A stretch of 64,000 nucleotides of DNA from Hyaloscypha bicolor E (lineage: Eukaryota; Ascomycota; Leotiomycetes; Helotiales; Hyaloscyphaceae): contig NW_020194588.1 of the NCBI RefSeq assembly GCF_002865645.1, positions 186,001-250,000 of the forward strand, in the 5' to 3' direction. The notes beneath the pieces were generated by a model. That model was not told the origin of the DNA. It ran no database searches and saw only the letters and a list, made by a program, of their open reading frames with translations. Position 1 is the first letter of the stretch. The number at the start of each line of letters is the position of its first letter. Positions 1 through 10,192 of this stretch are shown here, one piece after another. The position numbers were made by a program, and so were the translations under genes.

Positions 1-1696
1 AGAAGATTTCGAAGAGGTTCTCGGCCCGGCAAGAAAGGACGATGCACAAGCTGCATTCGACGCTCTCGACAACGATGGAAACGGCGATATCAGCCTTGAC
101 GAGATGATCATGAAAGTTGTCGAGATCGGACGAGACAGGAAGGCCATCGCAGCCAGCATGCGGGATGTAGGACAAGCGATCGGCGTGTTGGATCAAGTGC
201 TCATCGCTGTTCTATTCGTGATAGTTATCTTTATCTTTGGTATTTTCCCTTCCCCCTCCCCTTTTTCACACTAACAGTGTAAAGTCGCTTTCCAAGACAC
301 CAACTTCGTCACAACGCTCGCAACAGCCGGAACCACACTCTTGTCACTATCCTTCGTCTTCGCGGCCACCACTCAAGAATTCCTCGGCTCCTGCATATTC
401 CTCTTCGTCAAGCATCCCTACGACGTCGGCGACCGCGTCGACATCGTCGGTCCCACCCAAGAATACCTGGTCGTCGAACAGATCTCCCTCCTCTTCACGG
501 TCTTCAAGCGCATCGACAGCATGAAAATGGTGCAAGTGCCCAACATCGTGCTCAACAACCTCTGGATCGAGAACATCACGCGTTCCAAAGCGATGAAAGA
601 ACAACTTGAAATGTACATCTCTTTCGACACTTCTCTCGAAGACATCGAACTTCTCCGCAGCGAAATGGAAGCATTTGTCCGGCATCTAGAAAATTCACGC
701 GACTTTCAAAGCGATATCATCCTCGAAGCGACCGGAATCGGCAATATGGATAAGTTACAATTGAAGGTTGAGATCCGCCACAAGTCCAACTGGCACAACG
801 AAACCGTCCGGGCAGCCCGACGCAGCAAATTCATGTGCGCACTCGTCCTCGCCCTGCGAAAAGTACCCATCTACGCGCCCGGCGGTGGCGGCGAGCCGCT
901 CGGCGGCCCCAACAACCCTTCGTATTCGGTCGCGGTGTCGGACGAGCTTGCTGCTGAAGCTCGCGAAAAGGCTAGCCAGGCGAAAGAAGCGAAGCGTCTC
1001 ATCCCTTCCTCGTCCACAAAGCCGCAGGGCAAGTCAAGCGGAGCGGAGTTAGGGAGTAAGGAAGAGGAGAATGCGGCGGAGATGCTGAATCGACGACGCC
1101 CGTTGGATTCCGTTGGTGATACGGCGTGGACTGCACGCGATGATATCACGCTGGGCAGTAGGGAGGGGAGTATGGAGAGGCAGCGATCGAACGACATCGA
1201 TACCCTGAAGCAAAGCCTCCTTAAACGCGAATCTACGCGAGGTCGTCGCAGACCGGGCGAAGTCCTGCCGCCGATGCCTAGCGCCGCGGGCCCAGGGGTA
1301 AGCGTCACGGGCCCGAGTCCGTCGAGGGAGAGGGCGGATAGCAGGACGACCTTCTTGGGTGGTGGTGGTGCCGGTGGGTATGGGGGCTCTGGACAGGGCA
1401 GGGAGGTCAGGCTGGATGAGGAGGCGGAGTTGGGTATCCACCCCACCAGCTCTACACAAAACAACAACCCTTACGCGAGCTACGGTGCGTATACACCGCA
1501 GCTGCAACAACCGCAACAGCCGACGGGGGGTTATAGCATGTACCCACAGGCTGCTCCGCAGCAGCAAGGGCAGAGGGTGAACCCGCTTGGTAGCCAACCA
1601 GTGGCAGGGCAGGCCCAGGGACGGAGGAGAGGGGAGAGTAATGCTGCTTTGGGGGCCAGGAGGCCGAGTCCGGGGTCCAGCGACTCGCAGCAATGA
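1..1696 (+). CDS. EF-hand MscS-family mechanosensitive ion channel, C-terminal part
   Basis: Partial gene: the N-terminus lies left of the window. Reading starts at base 2; exons are up to 239 and 285-1696, with a 45-nt phase-1 intron. The first exon gives an EF-hand calcium loop (DNDGNGDISLDE, bases about 71-106), then a hydrophobic helix (VLIAVLFVIVIFIF). Exon 2 continues with the last pore-lining helix and the start of the MscS beta domain (LSFVFAATTQEFLGSCIFLF, then KHPYDVGDRVDIVG), the most conserved part of the family. After the beta and C-terminal domains comes a long tail rich in Gly, Pro, Gln and Ser, from about base 870, ending at TGA 1694-1696. Fungal members with an EF-hand (Msy1/Msy2 type of fission yeast) sit in the endoplasmic reticulum and control calcium release after hypo-osmotic shock; that role is inferred from the family. 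Codon use is normal and there is no sign of RIP. Confidence 0.93.
240..284 (+). other. Intron in the MscS-like gene
   Basis: The donor is GTATTT at 240 and the branch site CTAAC at 271-275. I place the acceptor AAG at 282-284, because an AG directly after the branch site (276-277) would be too close. This join restores the frame (Gly codon base + TC gives Val, then AFQDTNF) and the family's usual sequence before the pore helix. Confidence 0.85.
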
Positions 1697-3182
1697 GCCA
1701 CACAAGCAATCTTTCCTGATCTGGACTGAGGCGCCAGACGATCATACCTGGAATGTGTCTTTGGATATGGATTCATATCAGATGTCAGTCAGGGTAAGAA
1801 GACTCTGGCGTCCAGATTATTGGAGATTGAGATGGATAAATGAGATGAGATGAGATGAGAGATTTCCAATTCTTTTTTCTTCATGGAGATAACATCGCCG
1901 TCTGAGACGCTCGCCTTGCAAAATAGATTCACACACACATTATAGAAGAATAGAACGAAAATTCAATTGTACATGTCAAGTACTCACCTTGGCTTTCTCA
2001 CATGTATAGTTCACAGACATGCTTCGTTTCGGGTTATTACCATTGTAATCTGCACCGAATCTGGACCTCTCTCAAGTCCGCTTCCGTCTTTTGACTTAAG
2101 CAATTGCTGCTCACTAACATGAGCCCGTTGGCAAAGGTTAGTATATTGCAGATTTGATTTAATAGTTATTTACGTCCAGCGGATAGCCAATTGAAAACTG
2201 ACAATCCTTGGCCTCCCGAAGGGCATGGGGACGTGCTAAACTAGGGAATTATAGTACCTATAATACAACCGCAGAAAGCATTTCTAGTATAAGCGAACGT
2301 GCCGTGAGGCTGGTGACTGTAAACCTCCCACAGCCGGTTGGGGTGGCCACCAGAATATTGTAAGAGGAAGGAATATCCGCAAGATTGGCCCTATTAAAGA
2401 GCTTGAAGTGCGAGACCGAAAGGCCTAAAGTTCAGAGCTGAAGTAAGAACACAGCGAGTTTCATGGGCAGAGATATCCGTAACAAAAGAAAAGCAATATA
2501 GTCGCATAGTAGTTAAAGAAATCCCAAAACCAAGAATGCCCCTGAGGCCCAAATATAAAGTGTAGTCAAAAAGTAAAGCGGACGAAATTCCCTCCGGGGA
2601 GGGCACTACACTGATCCAAGAAAGGTATATTGCAGAAGAGTATCGGACGACTTTTAAAAATGTTGGAAAGAGGAAAGAAGAAGATTAGGTTTGTAAAGAA
2701 GACGGTTTGGTTATATTAAGCTATAATAATTCAGTTTAAATAAGAATTATAAAATAAAGCAAGTTCGAGGCGTTTCTGCTGCCGATTCCAACGGATTTGG
2801 TCGCTGTTTGACGCAGCCCCTTACTGTGCACAGACCAGCTGGTATCACCTTGTTGCCGCCCGCGCTTCGCAATCAGCAGGCAAACTCCCTGAAAGAGGCC
2901 AACCTTCACCCCTTCAATCCTCGCGATATCAAAAGTGGACCAATGCCGCATTTCGAGAGAGCACATCTTTGATCTTCCACTATATGCGCATCCTTTATCG
3001 CTCTTGTGAATCCCAGGCGAAGTGGGGAAGGGAACGCGATCGCCCAGCCTGACTCCGCTAATCCTGCGATAGAGCCTTCAGCAAGCCGTCAGAACTCGAA
3101 TACACTACTTCCGAGACCATCCCTAGGTTCCCAGGACTCTATCCAAGCCAGTCCAGCTGCAAATCCATCAAAATCCTTCTCG
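1697..3182. other. Intergenic region with (TGAGA)4 microrepeat
   Basis: No convincing gene. It holds the 3' end of the channel transcript and a short pentanucleotide repeat, (TGAGA)4, at 1841-1860. Open frames on the minus strand at 2394-2606 and 2736-2966 have no recognisable family, membrane or repeat features. From 2973 onward the plus strand is open in the frame of the next gene, so the last 210 bases may be its 5' coding part or leader. Confidence 0.6.
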
Positions 3183-4010
3183 ATGAGCGGAGAGGAATTG
3201 CCGTCCGCTGTTAAGCTAATGATCGAAAAGGAAGTGGAGCGGAGAGCGGGGGAGTTAAGACGAGCCGGTTACCTTTGGACGGACATGGTATGCTATTAAC
3301 CCCGCTAGTATATACATGAGGCTAATTGCCACCCAGCCACTCCACGAAAAGGCCTGGTTCGTTGTTTCGAATTGCATATTATTAGCTACCTTCGCGACGA
3401 CCATCTGGCTTGGAATAAGTCAAAGACGCGCTGATGATGCCTCGGTTTCGATGGCACAGACGGCGGCGAACGCGAATACAATAGCGGAGCAATCTCTACA
3501 GCTTGCTAACAAGTCGGAGACATTAGCCATTGAGGCCCTGAGCCAGGCATCTGCTAATAACAACATTAGTGCTACGAACAATAATAATGTGGGGTACCAA
3601 GAGTGGTTGATGATCGAACAATACTGCGCGACTAATCCTTTGGTACGAAAAATCGAGCCCCCAGTTAGGAACAAACCTAAACATGCTAATTATTTCTGAT
3701 TAAGTCGAACATCACATTTACGAATGCGACTGGAAATTATAATTGCAGCCAAATACTGAATACTAGTGTCAGTTTACCAGTCATTTGCAGTGATAGTGGA
3801 AACGGTGTTGATTTTTGCCCTCAAACACCAATTCCAACACCATCTCCTTCGGCACAGCCAGGTGGTTTTAGAAAAGGTTCATTAGTAGGCATTGTCGTTG
3901 GGGTTAGCCTACCAAGTGTTATTATTATACTGGCCTCCATATTATTCTGCTGGCGTCGTCGAAGGATGAATAACAGAATTCTGGGTAGCTCTGGCACTAC
4001 CGAGATCTAA
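3183..4010 (+). CDS. Uncharacterised protein with two membrane segments, three exons
   Basis: Exons are to 3287, 3337-3642 and 3705-4010. Introns are 3288-3336 (GTATGC..CAG) and 3643-3704 (GTACGA..AAG), both phase 0, each with a CTAAT branch-like site. From the first in-frame ATG (3183) the protein is 238 residues. The frame is open upstream to 2973, but contains only a GTG at 3006 and no ATG, so a longer N-terminus would need another exon. Order: charged helix (MIEKEVERRAGELRRAG), membrane segment 1 (FVVSNCILLATFATTIWLGI), Ala/Asn-rich coiled-coil-like stretch, a part with several N-x-S/T sites and four cysteines, a Pro/Ser/Thr-rich stalk, membrane segment 2 (VGIVVGVSLPSVIIILASIL), then a basic RRRR tail. 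Likely topology is both ends inside and the middle outside. I do not recognise the family; it could be a wall or surface sensor, but that is a guess. Confidence 0.72.
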
Positions 4011-4573
4011 GGATCAGAGCATGCTTTGGGACCCAGAATTACGATTTAGTCATAGGAGGTATTTATTTTGTAAGCAGTTTCAAAGGATTAAAAGCTTATT
4101 CTCTTAACTCACCAAATCGCCTCAAAGATCATCGGATTTTTAATTTTTTATAGATTAAATCAAACTGTTCGTCATCCATATACATCTGTCATTCTCATAA
4201 CATTTCAAGCACATGACATATTTGTGGCTGGCTGCTATACTCTGGTTCGAATTTCTGCCACTTCCCGTTTCCACAAACCATCTGTAACATTTCCCCGCCT
4301 CTAATTTTAGTCACGCCCAAATCTTGCCAAGAGGAATGTTTCAGGATAGTTGGGCTCACAGCCCCGGGTTCCTAGGATTAAAGCTTCTTTCGTATTGACG
4401 TTGTTTGTAAGTGCTACTTTCAGAATCATTGCTGACTACAATATAATACAAAATCCAGATGTGTATCTCATCGAGATTCACAAGTCAAGTGACCTTATAC
4501 TCCATCAGACCCTTCACTTACAATTGTGACTTGAGGAACCGCTGTCAATTGGCTCGAATTCTTAAGGGTTATA
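4011..4573. other. Intergenic region
   Basis: I see no supportable gene. This is probably the 3' end of the preceding transcript. The open frame at 4459-4644 runs into the inverted-repeat element that follows and is an artefact of it. Confidence 0.6.
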
Positions 4574-4827
4574 GTTTTCGCCAGTGTGTCAAAGAATTAA
4601 TCACATTAATCACATTAATCATGATTAGATTAGAATATGATTAACGTAATTCAGATTTTTTTTGATTAGATTAGAATAATTAATCAGATTAATCATGATT
4701 AATCTAATTAATACGTGAATAGAATATGATTAATGAGTTTTTTTTTTTTTTTTTTTTTTTCATGAATGGATTAGATTAATGGCCATTAATCTAATCTAAT
4801 CTATTCATTTGACACACTGGTTTTCGC
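4574..4827. mobile_element. hAT-like MITE with 8-bp target site duplication
   Basis: The element is 4582-4819 (238 bp). It has 12-bp perfect terminal inverted repeats, CAGTGTGTCAAA at 4582-4593 and its complement at 4808-4819. It is flanked by identical 8-bp direct repeats GTTTTCGC at 4574-4581 and 4820-4827. CAGTG ends plus an 8-bp duplication are the marks of the hAT superfamily. The interior has no coding capacity. It is built of short GATTAAT/ATTAATC and GATTAGATTAGAAT repeats in both orientations plus a 23-T run (4738-4760), so the whole could fold back on itself. It is non-autonomous and needs a transposase from elsewhere. Confidence 0.9.
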
Positions 4828-5791
4828 TCGGTCTGTCGGTTCATTAACTATATCCACCTAGATGTTCAGTTATGTTAAACCCTCCCGATGTACGGTACAT
4901 TAATCACTGTGGCACATTGTTGAGGACCAGAGAATTTCTATGACATGGACAGTTCCCCAAAGGGCGAGCTTTTCGCGCGCCATCACCTCGAAGTTGCTCG
5001 ATATCTCTCGGTTCCAATTCCTGCCCCACCCTCCGCGCCTGTCGCCTTACATTTTGCTTCCTCTCCAGTAAGCTCAATGGATTGGTGATCCTAACCTGTT
5101 GACCAATGAAGACAGTCAATAGAAATCCTTGGCAGACCATGCTTTCCAGGCAAAGAGACCCCTGGACAGATTCCCTTCTGCCCCAGTAAGTGCATGCATC
5201 GCGAAAGCTTGGCAGCAACACGCTGTCATAGCTTACTACCACTAGACAAAGAATGACAGGCCAATCCCCCCTACCCTGATTTCACTTAATATTCGTCTGG
5301 GCTCAGAGTTGTACTTCTTTTTTCCCAGCTATATCCTCTGCCCTGGAGGCTGGTTCTCATTGAACAAGCTCGTGTGTGAGGAGTGATCCCCCGCATATTA
5401 CCTTACACCTTTTGGCCATCGGCTTCAACAATTCTTTTCATTGAAATCGATGAGAAACTTGCTCAATGTGAGGAGAGCTTTTCCTATCCGAATTTCGGTG
5501 GGTGCTTCTCGCCTGCATGCATTAGAATCTAGGCTCGGGGCCACGAGGTGGTTTGAGAAGGTTCTTGGAATGCCAAGTCGGACAGAACCTGGAGAACCCC
5601 ACTCTATTGTCACTTCATGATTCGTTTTGGAGATTGTGCGAGGGACGGGCTTTAGTACCATAAAAACTACTTGCTAGAATGTCAAAAGTGAAAGAAATAC
5701 AATACCAGTTCGGTGGCATTCCCGTCATCACCTGTTCCAATCTGCTAGACATAAATTCTGTTTACTCCGATTCCCACCAACGCATATCATC
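4828..5791. other. Intergenic region upstream of the ferric reductase fragment
   Basis: Minus-strand open frames at 4904-5242 and 5425-5661 have no recognisable domain, signal or membrane segment, and I do not call them genes. The last few hundred bases should contain the promoter of the ferric reductase fragment. I found no clear iron-regulator GATA site of the ATCWGATAA type there. Confidence 0.5.
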
Positions 5792-6343
5792 ATGGTTCAA
5801 CTATTGGCTTTGTTGTTGGTTTCAGCTCGACTGGCTTTCTGCCATGTTACTTCGGGGCGCACCAAACATGGCTTCATTGGATATGGAATTGATATGTACA
5901 AGCCGCCATGTGCGTTTTCGTGCCGTAGCATCATCTCAGGAGCAATGTTGAATTGCAGTGTCATGGAGGGGGGAGAAGATTCGATGGCCGGAATGGCTGG
6001 CATGGATATGGGGGCGGAGTTCACGACATCGCCCGAATGCTATGCTACCGACGACTCATTCCTTCAGACATTGGCATATTGCATGTCAACACATTGTTCC
6101 GGTGTCAGTGAATGGAAACTCGAGCAGTACTGGGTCATCAATGTTGCAGGTATCGAGCCTGGCTAACCAGATCCCAAGGAGTCATATGCAACGACGCTGT
6201 CCAGAGTGGCTAATGCACCAACGGAGATGTTCATGGGGGATGAGTTGAACAGAACAATGCTGATATCAGAGACTGACTACCGTATCAATTCCAAGACCCT
6301 CATCACTTTTGAAAATATCGAGTCGACCCATTATATAAGCTAA
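5792..6343 (+). pseudogene. Ferric reductase (FRE family), N-terminal fragment with internal stop
   Basis: It starts at ATG 5792 (context ATCATGG) with a signal peptide (MVQLLALLLVSARLAFC). Then comes the extracellular Cys-rich domain of fungal ferric reductases: GYGIDMYKPPCAFSCR, then SPECYATDD, LAYCMSTHC and KLEQYW. In the family this precedes the heme-binding ferric reductase membrane domain and the FAD/NADPH domains, giving proteins of roughly 700-800 residues that reduce Fe3+ at the cell surface. Here TAA at 6164-6166 stops the frame after 124 residues. The same frame continues without shift as PDPKESYATTL.. to ..ENIESTH at 6331, all matching the family pattern. The ancestral codon was most likely CAA (Gln), a C-to-T change in a CpA context. 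After 6331 the sequence becomes AT-rich retrotransposon and the rest of the gene is missing. The product is non-functional as a reductase; a short secreted peptide is possible. Confidence 0.85.
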
Positions 6344-8795
6344 ATAATAATACTAAATGAATAAGGCAAAAAATTAAAAATAAGGCTATTATAATATAGT
6401 TAATAGCTAATTTGCTAGAAAGGCTATAGCTAGAAAGCTTTATAGCCGCAATTTACTTATATAATTAAAGCTTCTTATATATATATAACTAGAAAATATT
6501 TAATAAAGTACTCGAATTATAATTCCGCAATTATTTCTATTAATATAACCCAAAACTTCTATTATAAATAATAGTTAATCTTAGATCTAATTAGAATAGA
6601 ATTTATATATATAGTTCTAGAGTATATCTAATAATTAAGAATTATAAAATAAAATAAAATAAGAAAGTATTTAAGGTTATATTATATAGATATATTATAT
6701 TTAATAAAAATATTCTTTATAAAAAAAATTATAAAAACTATAATAGAACTATTTCTAGAGAATAAGATTTAAAACATTAAATTAATCTTTAATAATAAGG
6801 AATTATAATATAATAGCTTATTAAAGCAAATAAAAAATAAATAAACTAATAATTAAAAGAAGTTACAAGTATATTAATAAGTTATAACTCGAGAATAAAA
6901 AGCTAAAAAGTATATTAGAGCCTAAAAATAATAGAAATAAAAGTACTAAGCTTTTAAAAAAAAACTTAATATAATTAAAAGAAATATAATAGAGTATATT
7001 AGAATTATTAAAGAAATATATTAAATTAATAAAAGTAAAAAGATTTTTTTTAGAACTAGTAATAAGGTTTATTAATAGCTTTTATAATTAAAGCAAAAAA
7101 CTTAATAAAAATAAAAGAATTCTTTATAAAAATAATATATAATTTAATTAAAATAGAAAATTAAAGAAGAAATTAAAGAAGCTAATTCAAATGCGCTTAT
7201 ATAAAAGAAATAATTAGAATAATAATTTAGATAAAGCTAATAATAGTATAATTATTATAATAAATATATTATTATAAATAATAAATAAATCGAATTAAAT
7301 TAATTATTTAGAGCTTCTTTTAAAATCTTTCTAGGTTAATTAGTTAAAGAATTATAAAAAGAAATTAAATTATAAAACTATATATATTATAATTATAATA
7401 ATAGTTTAATTAAGAATATATTTAAAGTAAAGAGCTTTAAATAATATAATAATAAGACAAATTTATATTAATAATTTTCTAAAGGCTCTAAAGACATGAA
7501 ATAATCTAGAGAAGTATCTAATTAGAAAATACTTTAAATTAGATATTAAATTAGAAATTAATAACTTTAAAGCTCGAAATTACTAGAGAATTATTTCTAG
7601 TAATAAAGTAAATATATCTCTAATTTCTTTAAAAAAATATATTTATATATAAAATTAATTCTAATAAATATATTACTTAATATTATTTAAAGCTAGTAAT
7701 TTATAAAGATTTTTAAGAAAAGGCATTACTTTTATTTATATATATTACTATATTTATTATAAAGTCTTTTAGAATAGCTAGTATAATTATAGCCTATTTT
7801 AATCTAGAAATAAAGTAATTTAATATTATAAATATATTTATTAATATAAAGAAAAATTCTAATAACTTTATAATAATATATAAGCTATTAAATAATTTTA
7901 AAGTATTAAGCTATATAATAAAATAAATCGAGTATTATATAAACTATAAAACTTTCTTGTTTTATAATATAAGTATTAAATAAATATAAATTATAAGGTT
8001 TTTATTATTTTTTATTATTTTTTATATAAATAACTTTTAAGTACTTTATTATAAAAATAATAAAGTATATATTTAATTAATTATTATTTAAATTAAAAAA
8101 CTTTATAAACTTTATAATATATAAAACATAAAATAGTTTATAGGTATTTATATAATTAGAAATTAAAAAGCTAAAAAGCTTTAGCTAGTTTATAATACCT
8201 ATATTAAGAAAATTACTAAAAAGTTTAAAGTAATAAATAAGAAATATTTTAGAATTTCTTTATTTGAAATTAATTTTTAGAAATATAATAATTAAGCTTA
8301 TTTATATTAAATTAAAATATATTAGAAAAAGATTAAATTATTACTTTATATTATAATTAAAATTAAATTAGATATAGCTTTTATTACTTTAATATTTTTT
8401 TAATTCTTAGTAAATCCAGCTTTAAAGTACCTTATTACTATAAATTAAGCTTTCTAATATTTATTTAAAACCCGGTTTTTAGTAATTTAATATAATAGAA
8501 AATATAGCTATTAATTATATTAGATATATTTTATATAAATAATATAAATATATAGTAATTAAATTATAAATATATAATTTCTTTATTTAAAAATCTAATA
8601 TTATAAAAAGCTATTTATTAAAGCTTTATAATTATTTCTTTAACTAAATTACAAATATATAAACTTACTTATATAATAAAAGAAACTATAGCTTTCTAAA
8701 GGCTATTTAAAGATTTATACTTAGATTTTAAAAAGCTTTAGACTATATTTTATAATAATAAATAAACTATTTAGCTAATTATTAATATAGCTATT
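6344..8795 (+). mobile_element. Ty1/copia retrotransposon remnant (pol 3' part)
   Basis: A decayed copia polyprotein on the plus strand. The clearest part is at about 8290-8480: a frame reading YQ-IKIYQKKIK-LLLYI.. then KLDIAFITL (family pattern GSLLY..TRPDIAFA), FLVNPALKYL and YLFKTRFL, which is the typical end of the reverse transcriptase. It is followed by a weaker RNase H-like stretch (LFKDL.LDLKK, then a QTI-like motif at about 8700-8790). Upstream, about 7500-8250, is a weakly recognisable RT start. The 6344-7500 part has no frame I can assign and may be its gag/integrase end or other debris. This copy breaks the ferric reductase gene or lies next to the break. No 5' LTR is visible. Confidence 0.65.
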
Positions 8796-9025
8796 AGTTT
8801 AAAAGTTATATATATAGTTATAAAACTTAAAAGCAATAAAATATAAGTAATAGAATATAAAATACGGGATATAGTTATATAATCTTATATTTTATATATA
8901 ACTCGACTAATAAATTAGTTTCTATTAAGCTTAATATTATAATATTATAATTCTTATTTCTAAATATTAAGTATTTTATATATATTATATATTATAGTAT
9001 ATATTTCTAGTAAACTAAAACTAAT
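8796..9025 (+). repeat. Fragment of a family Y (copia) LTR
   Basis: It aligns with the 3' half of the LTR at 48051-48526 (shared blocks around AATAAAATATA.GTAATAG, TATAGTTATATAA.CTTATAT, ATTATAATTCTTATTTCTAAAT and the end CTAGTAAACTAA). The first half is missing. It follows the copia remnant directly, so it is either that element's own 3' LTR or an independent scrap. Confidence 0.65.
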
Positions 9026-9735
9026 TAGTTTATATTTAGATTAGAATAAGATTTATTAATACTTATAAATTAGAAAGAATTAAGCTATATTTATTTAAGA
9101 TTCGGGTTTTTAGAAATAAAGCTATTATTTAAATTAAAGAAAAAACAACTATTAATTCTTTGCCTATAATTCGGTTTTATAAAAAAAAAGATATTTGATT
9201 TTATTAAGATTTAATTATATTATATTAAAAAAGAGAAATAATAATTACCTTTATTTATAATTTGGTTTTATAAAAAGAAAAAATACTACTTTTTATTAAT
9301 TACTAAACGGTTAGCTATTTAATTATTTAACTATTTTATAAAATAATCTTTTTTTATAGAAAACTACTCTCTTTATAACTACTTGAATACCTGAAGCTTT
9401 TAAGCTTTAAAATCTTTAAGCCCTTCCGGAATTATATTCTCCTGAAATTGCAATATTTTATTTTCTAAATTTCTTATTATAAACGAAATTTTACTTCAAA
9501 TATAATATCTTTTATAAACTATTTGCCTTATAAACTATTTTTCTTATAAATTACTATATCTCGAACTAAATATAAGCTTATAAAACCCACTATAATAAAA
9601 TCTACTATAATAAATAATTTCTTTATTAGATTTATTTATTTTAATTATTTTAATTACTTTCTATAAAATAATAATTTCAAGAAAATAATAAAAAAATAAA
9701 AAAATAGAATTAATTTAGTTATTACTATTTTAAAG
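9026..9735. other. Unassigned AT-rich sequence
   Basis: No frame or long repeat recognised. A short imperfect direct repeat is visible (CCTATAATTCGGTTTTATAA near 9160 and TTTATAATTTGGTTTTATAA near 9255). Probably decayed transposon debris. Confidence 0.5.
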
Positions 9736-10192
9736 TATTAGTTTACCAGAAATATATAATATTATTATATAATTACAGAATACTATTTATATAAAATTAA
9801 TAAAGTAATTAATATTTAGAAATAAGAATTATAATATTAATATATAATTCCTAAATCTATTAAGCCTAATAGGAACTAGCTACCGGTCGAGTTATCTATA
9901 AAATATAAGGTTATATAACTATATCCTATATTCTATATCTTATTATTTATATTTTATTACTTATATTCCGAGTTCTATAACTATATATATAACTTCCGAA
10001 AAAACAGCTATATTAATACTAGAATCTCTCTAAAAATACAAAAAATAGTATTTCTCTCTAATTATATACTAATTCCCTAATCTGGCCTAGTACCAGATTT
10101 CCCAAATATTCTATATACTTATATTATTTTTAAGGTTTTAGTTATATACTAAAAGCTATAGCCTTTTATATATAACTTCTATTTCTATAATA
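9736..10192 (-). repeat. 3' LTR of the minus-strand Y element
   Basis: About 457 bp, matching 48051-48526 in reverse complement. Read on the minus strand, the ends are TATTATAG..(inferred TGTTATAG) and ..GTAAACTAATA (inferred ..TAACA), that is, TGTTA/TAACA ends before RIP. It holds the palindromic TATATAAAAGGC..GCTTTT motif near 10150-10180 that is also in the family E LTR. Confidence 0.75.

Noticed and set aside
347..1745. Several long open frames on both strands inside the channel gene
   Set aside because: They overlap the MscS-like frame, which has the family motifs; the others are shadows in G+C-richer coding sequence.
2394..2966. Minus-strand open frames of 70-76 codons
   Set aside because: No domain, signal or membrane features and no splice support; the second overlaps the probable leader of the next gene.
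3006..3008. GTG at 3006 as start of the two-membrane-segment gene
   Set aside because: A GTG start is not expected in a fungal nuclear gene; the first in-frame ATG is 3183.
4904..5661. Minus-strand open frames of 112 and 78 codons
   Set aside because: Composition is not clearly coding and I recognise no motif; they lie in the likely promoter side of the ferric reductase fragment.
6150..6170. A short intron (GTATCG..CCAG) removing the stop in the ferric reductase fragment
   Set aside because: It would be only 21 nt, below any usual fungal intron, and the frame on both sides is already the same without splicing.
5679..6248. Overlapping plus-strand frames around the ferric reductase start
   Set aside because: They lack the signal peptide and Cys motifs found in the 5792 frame.
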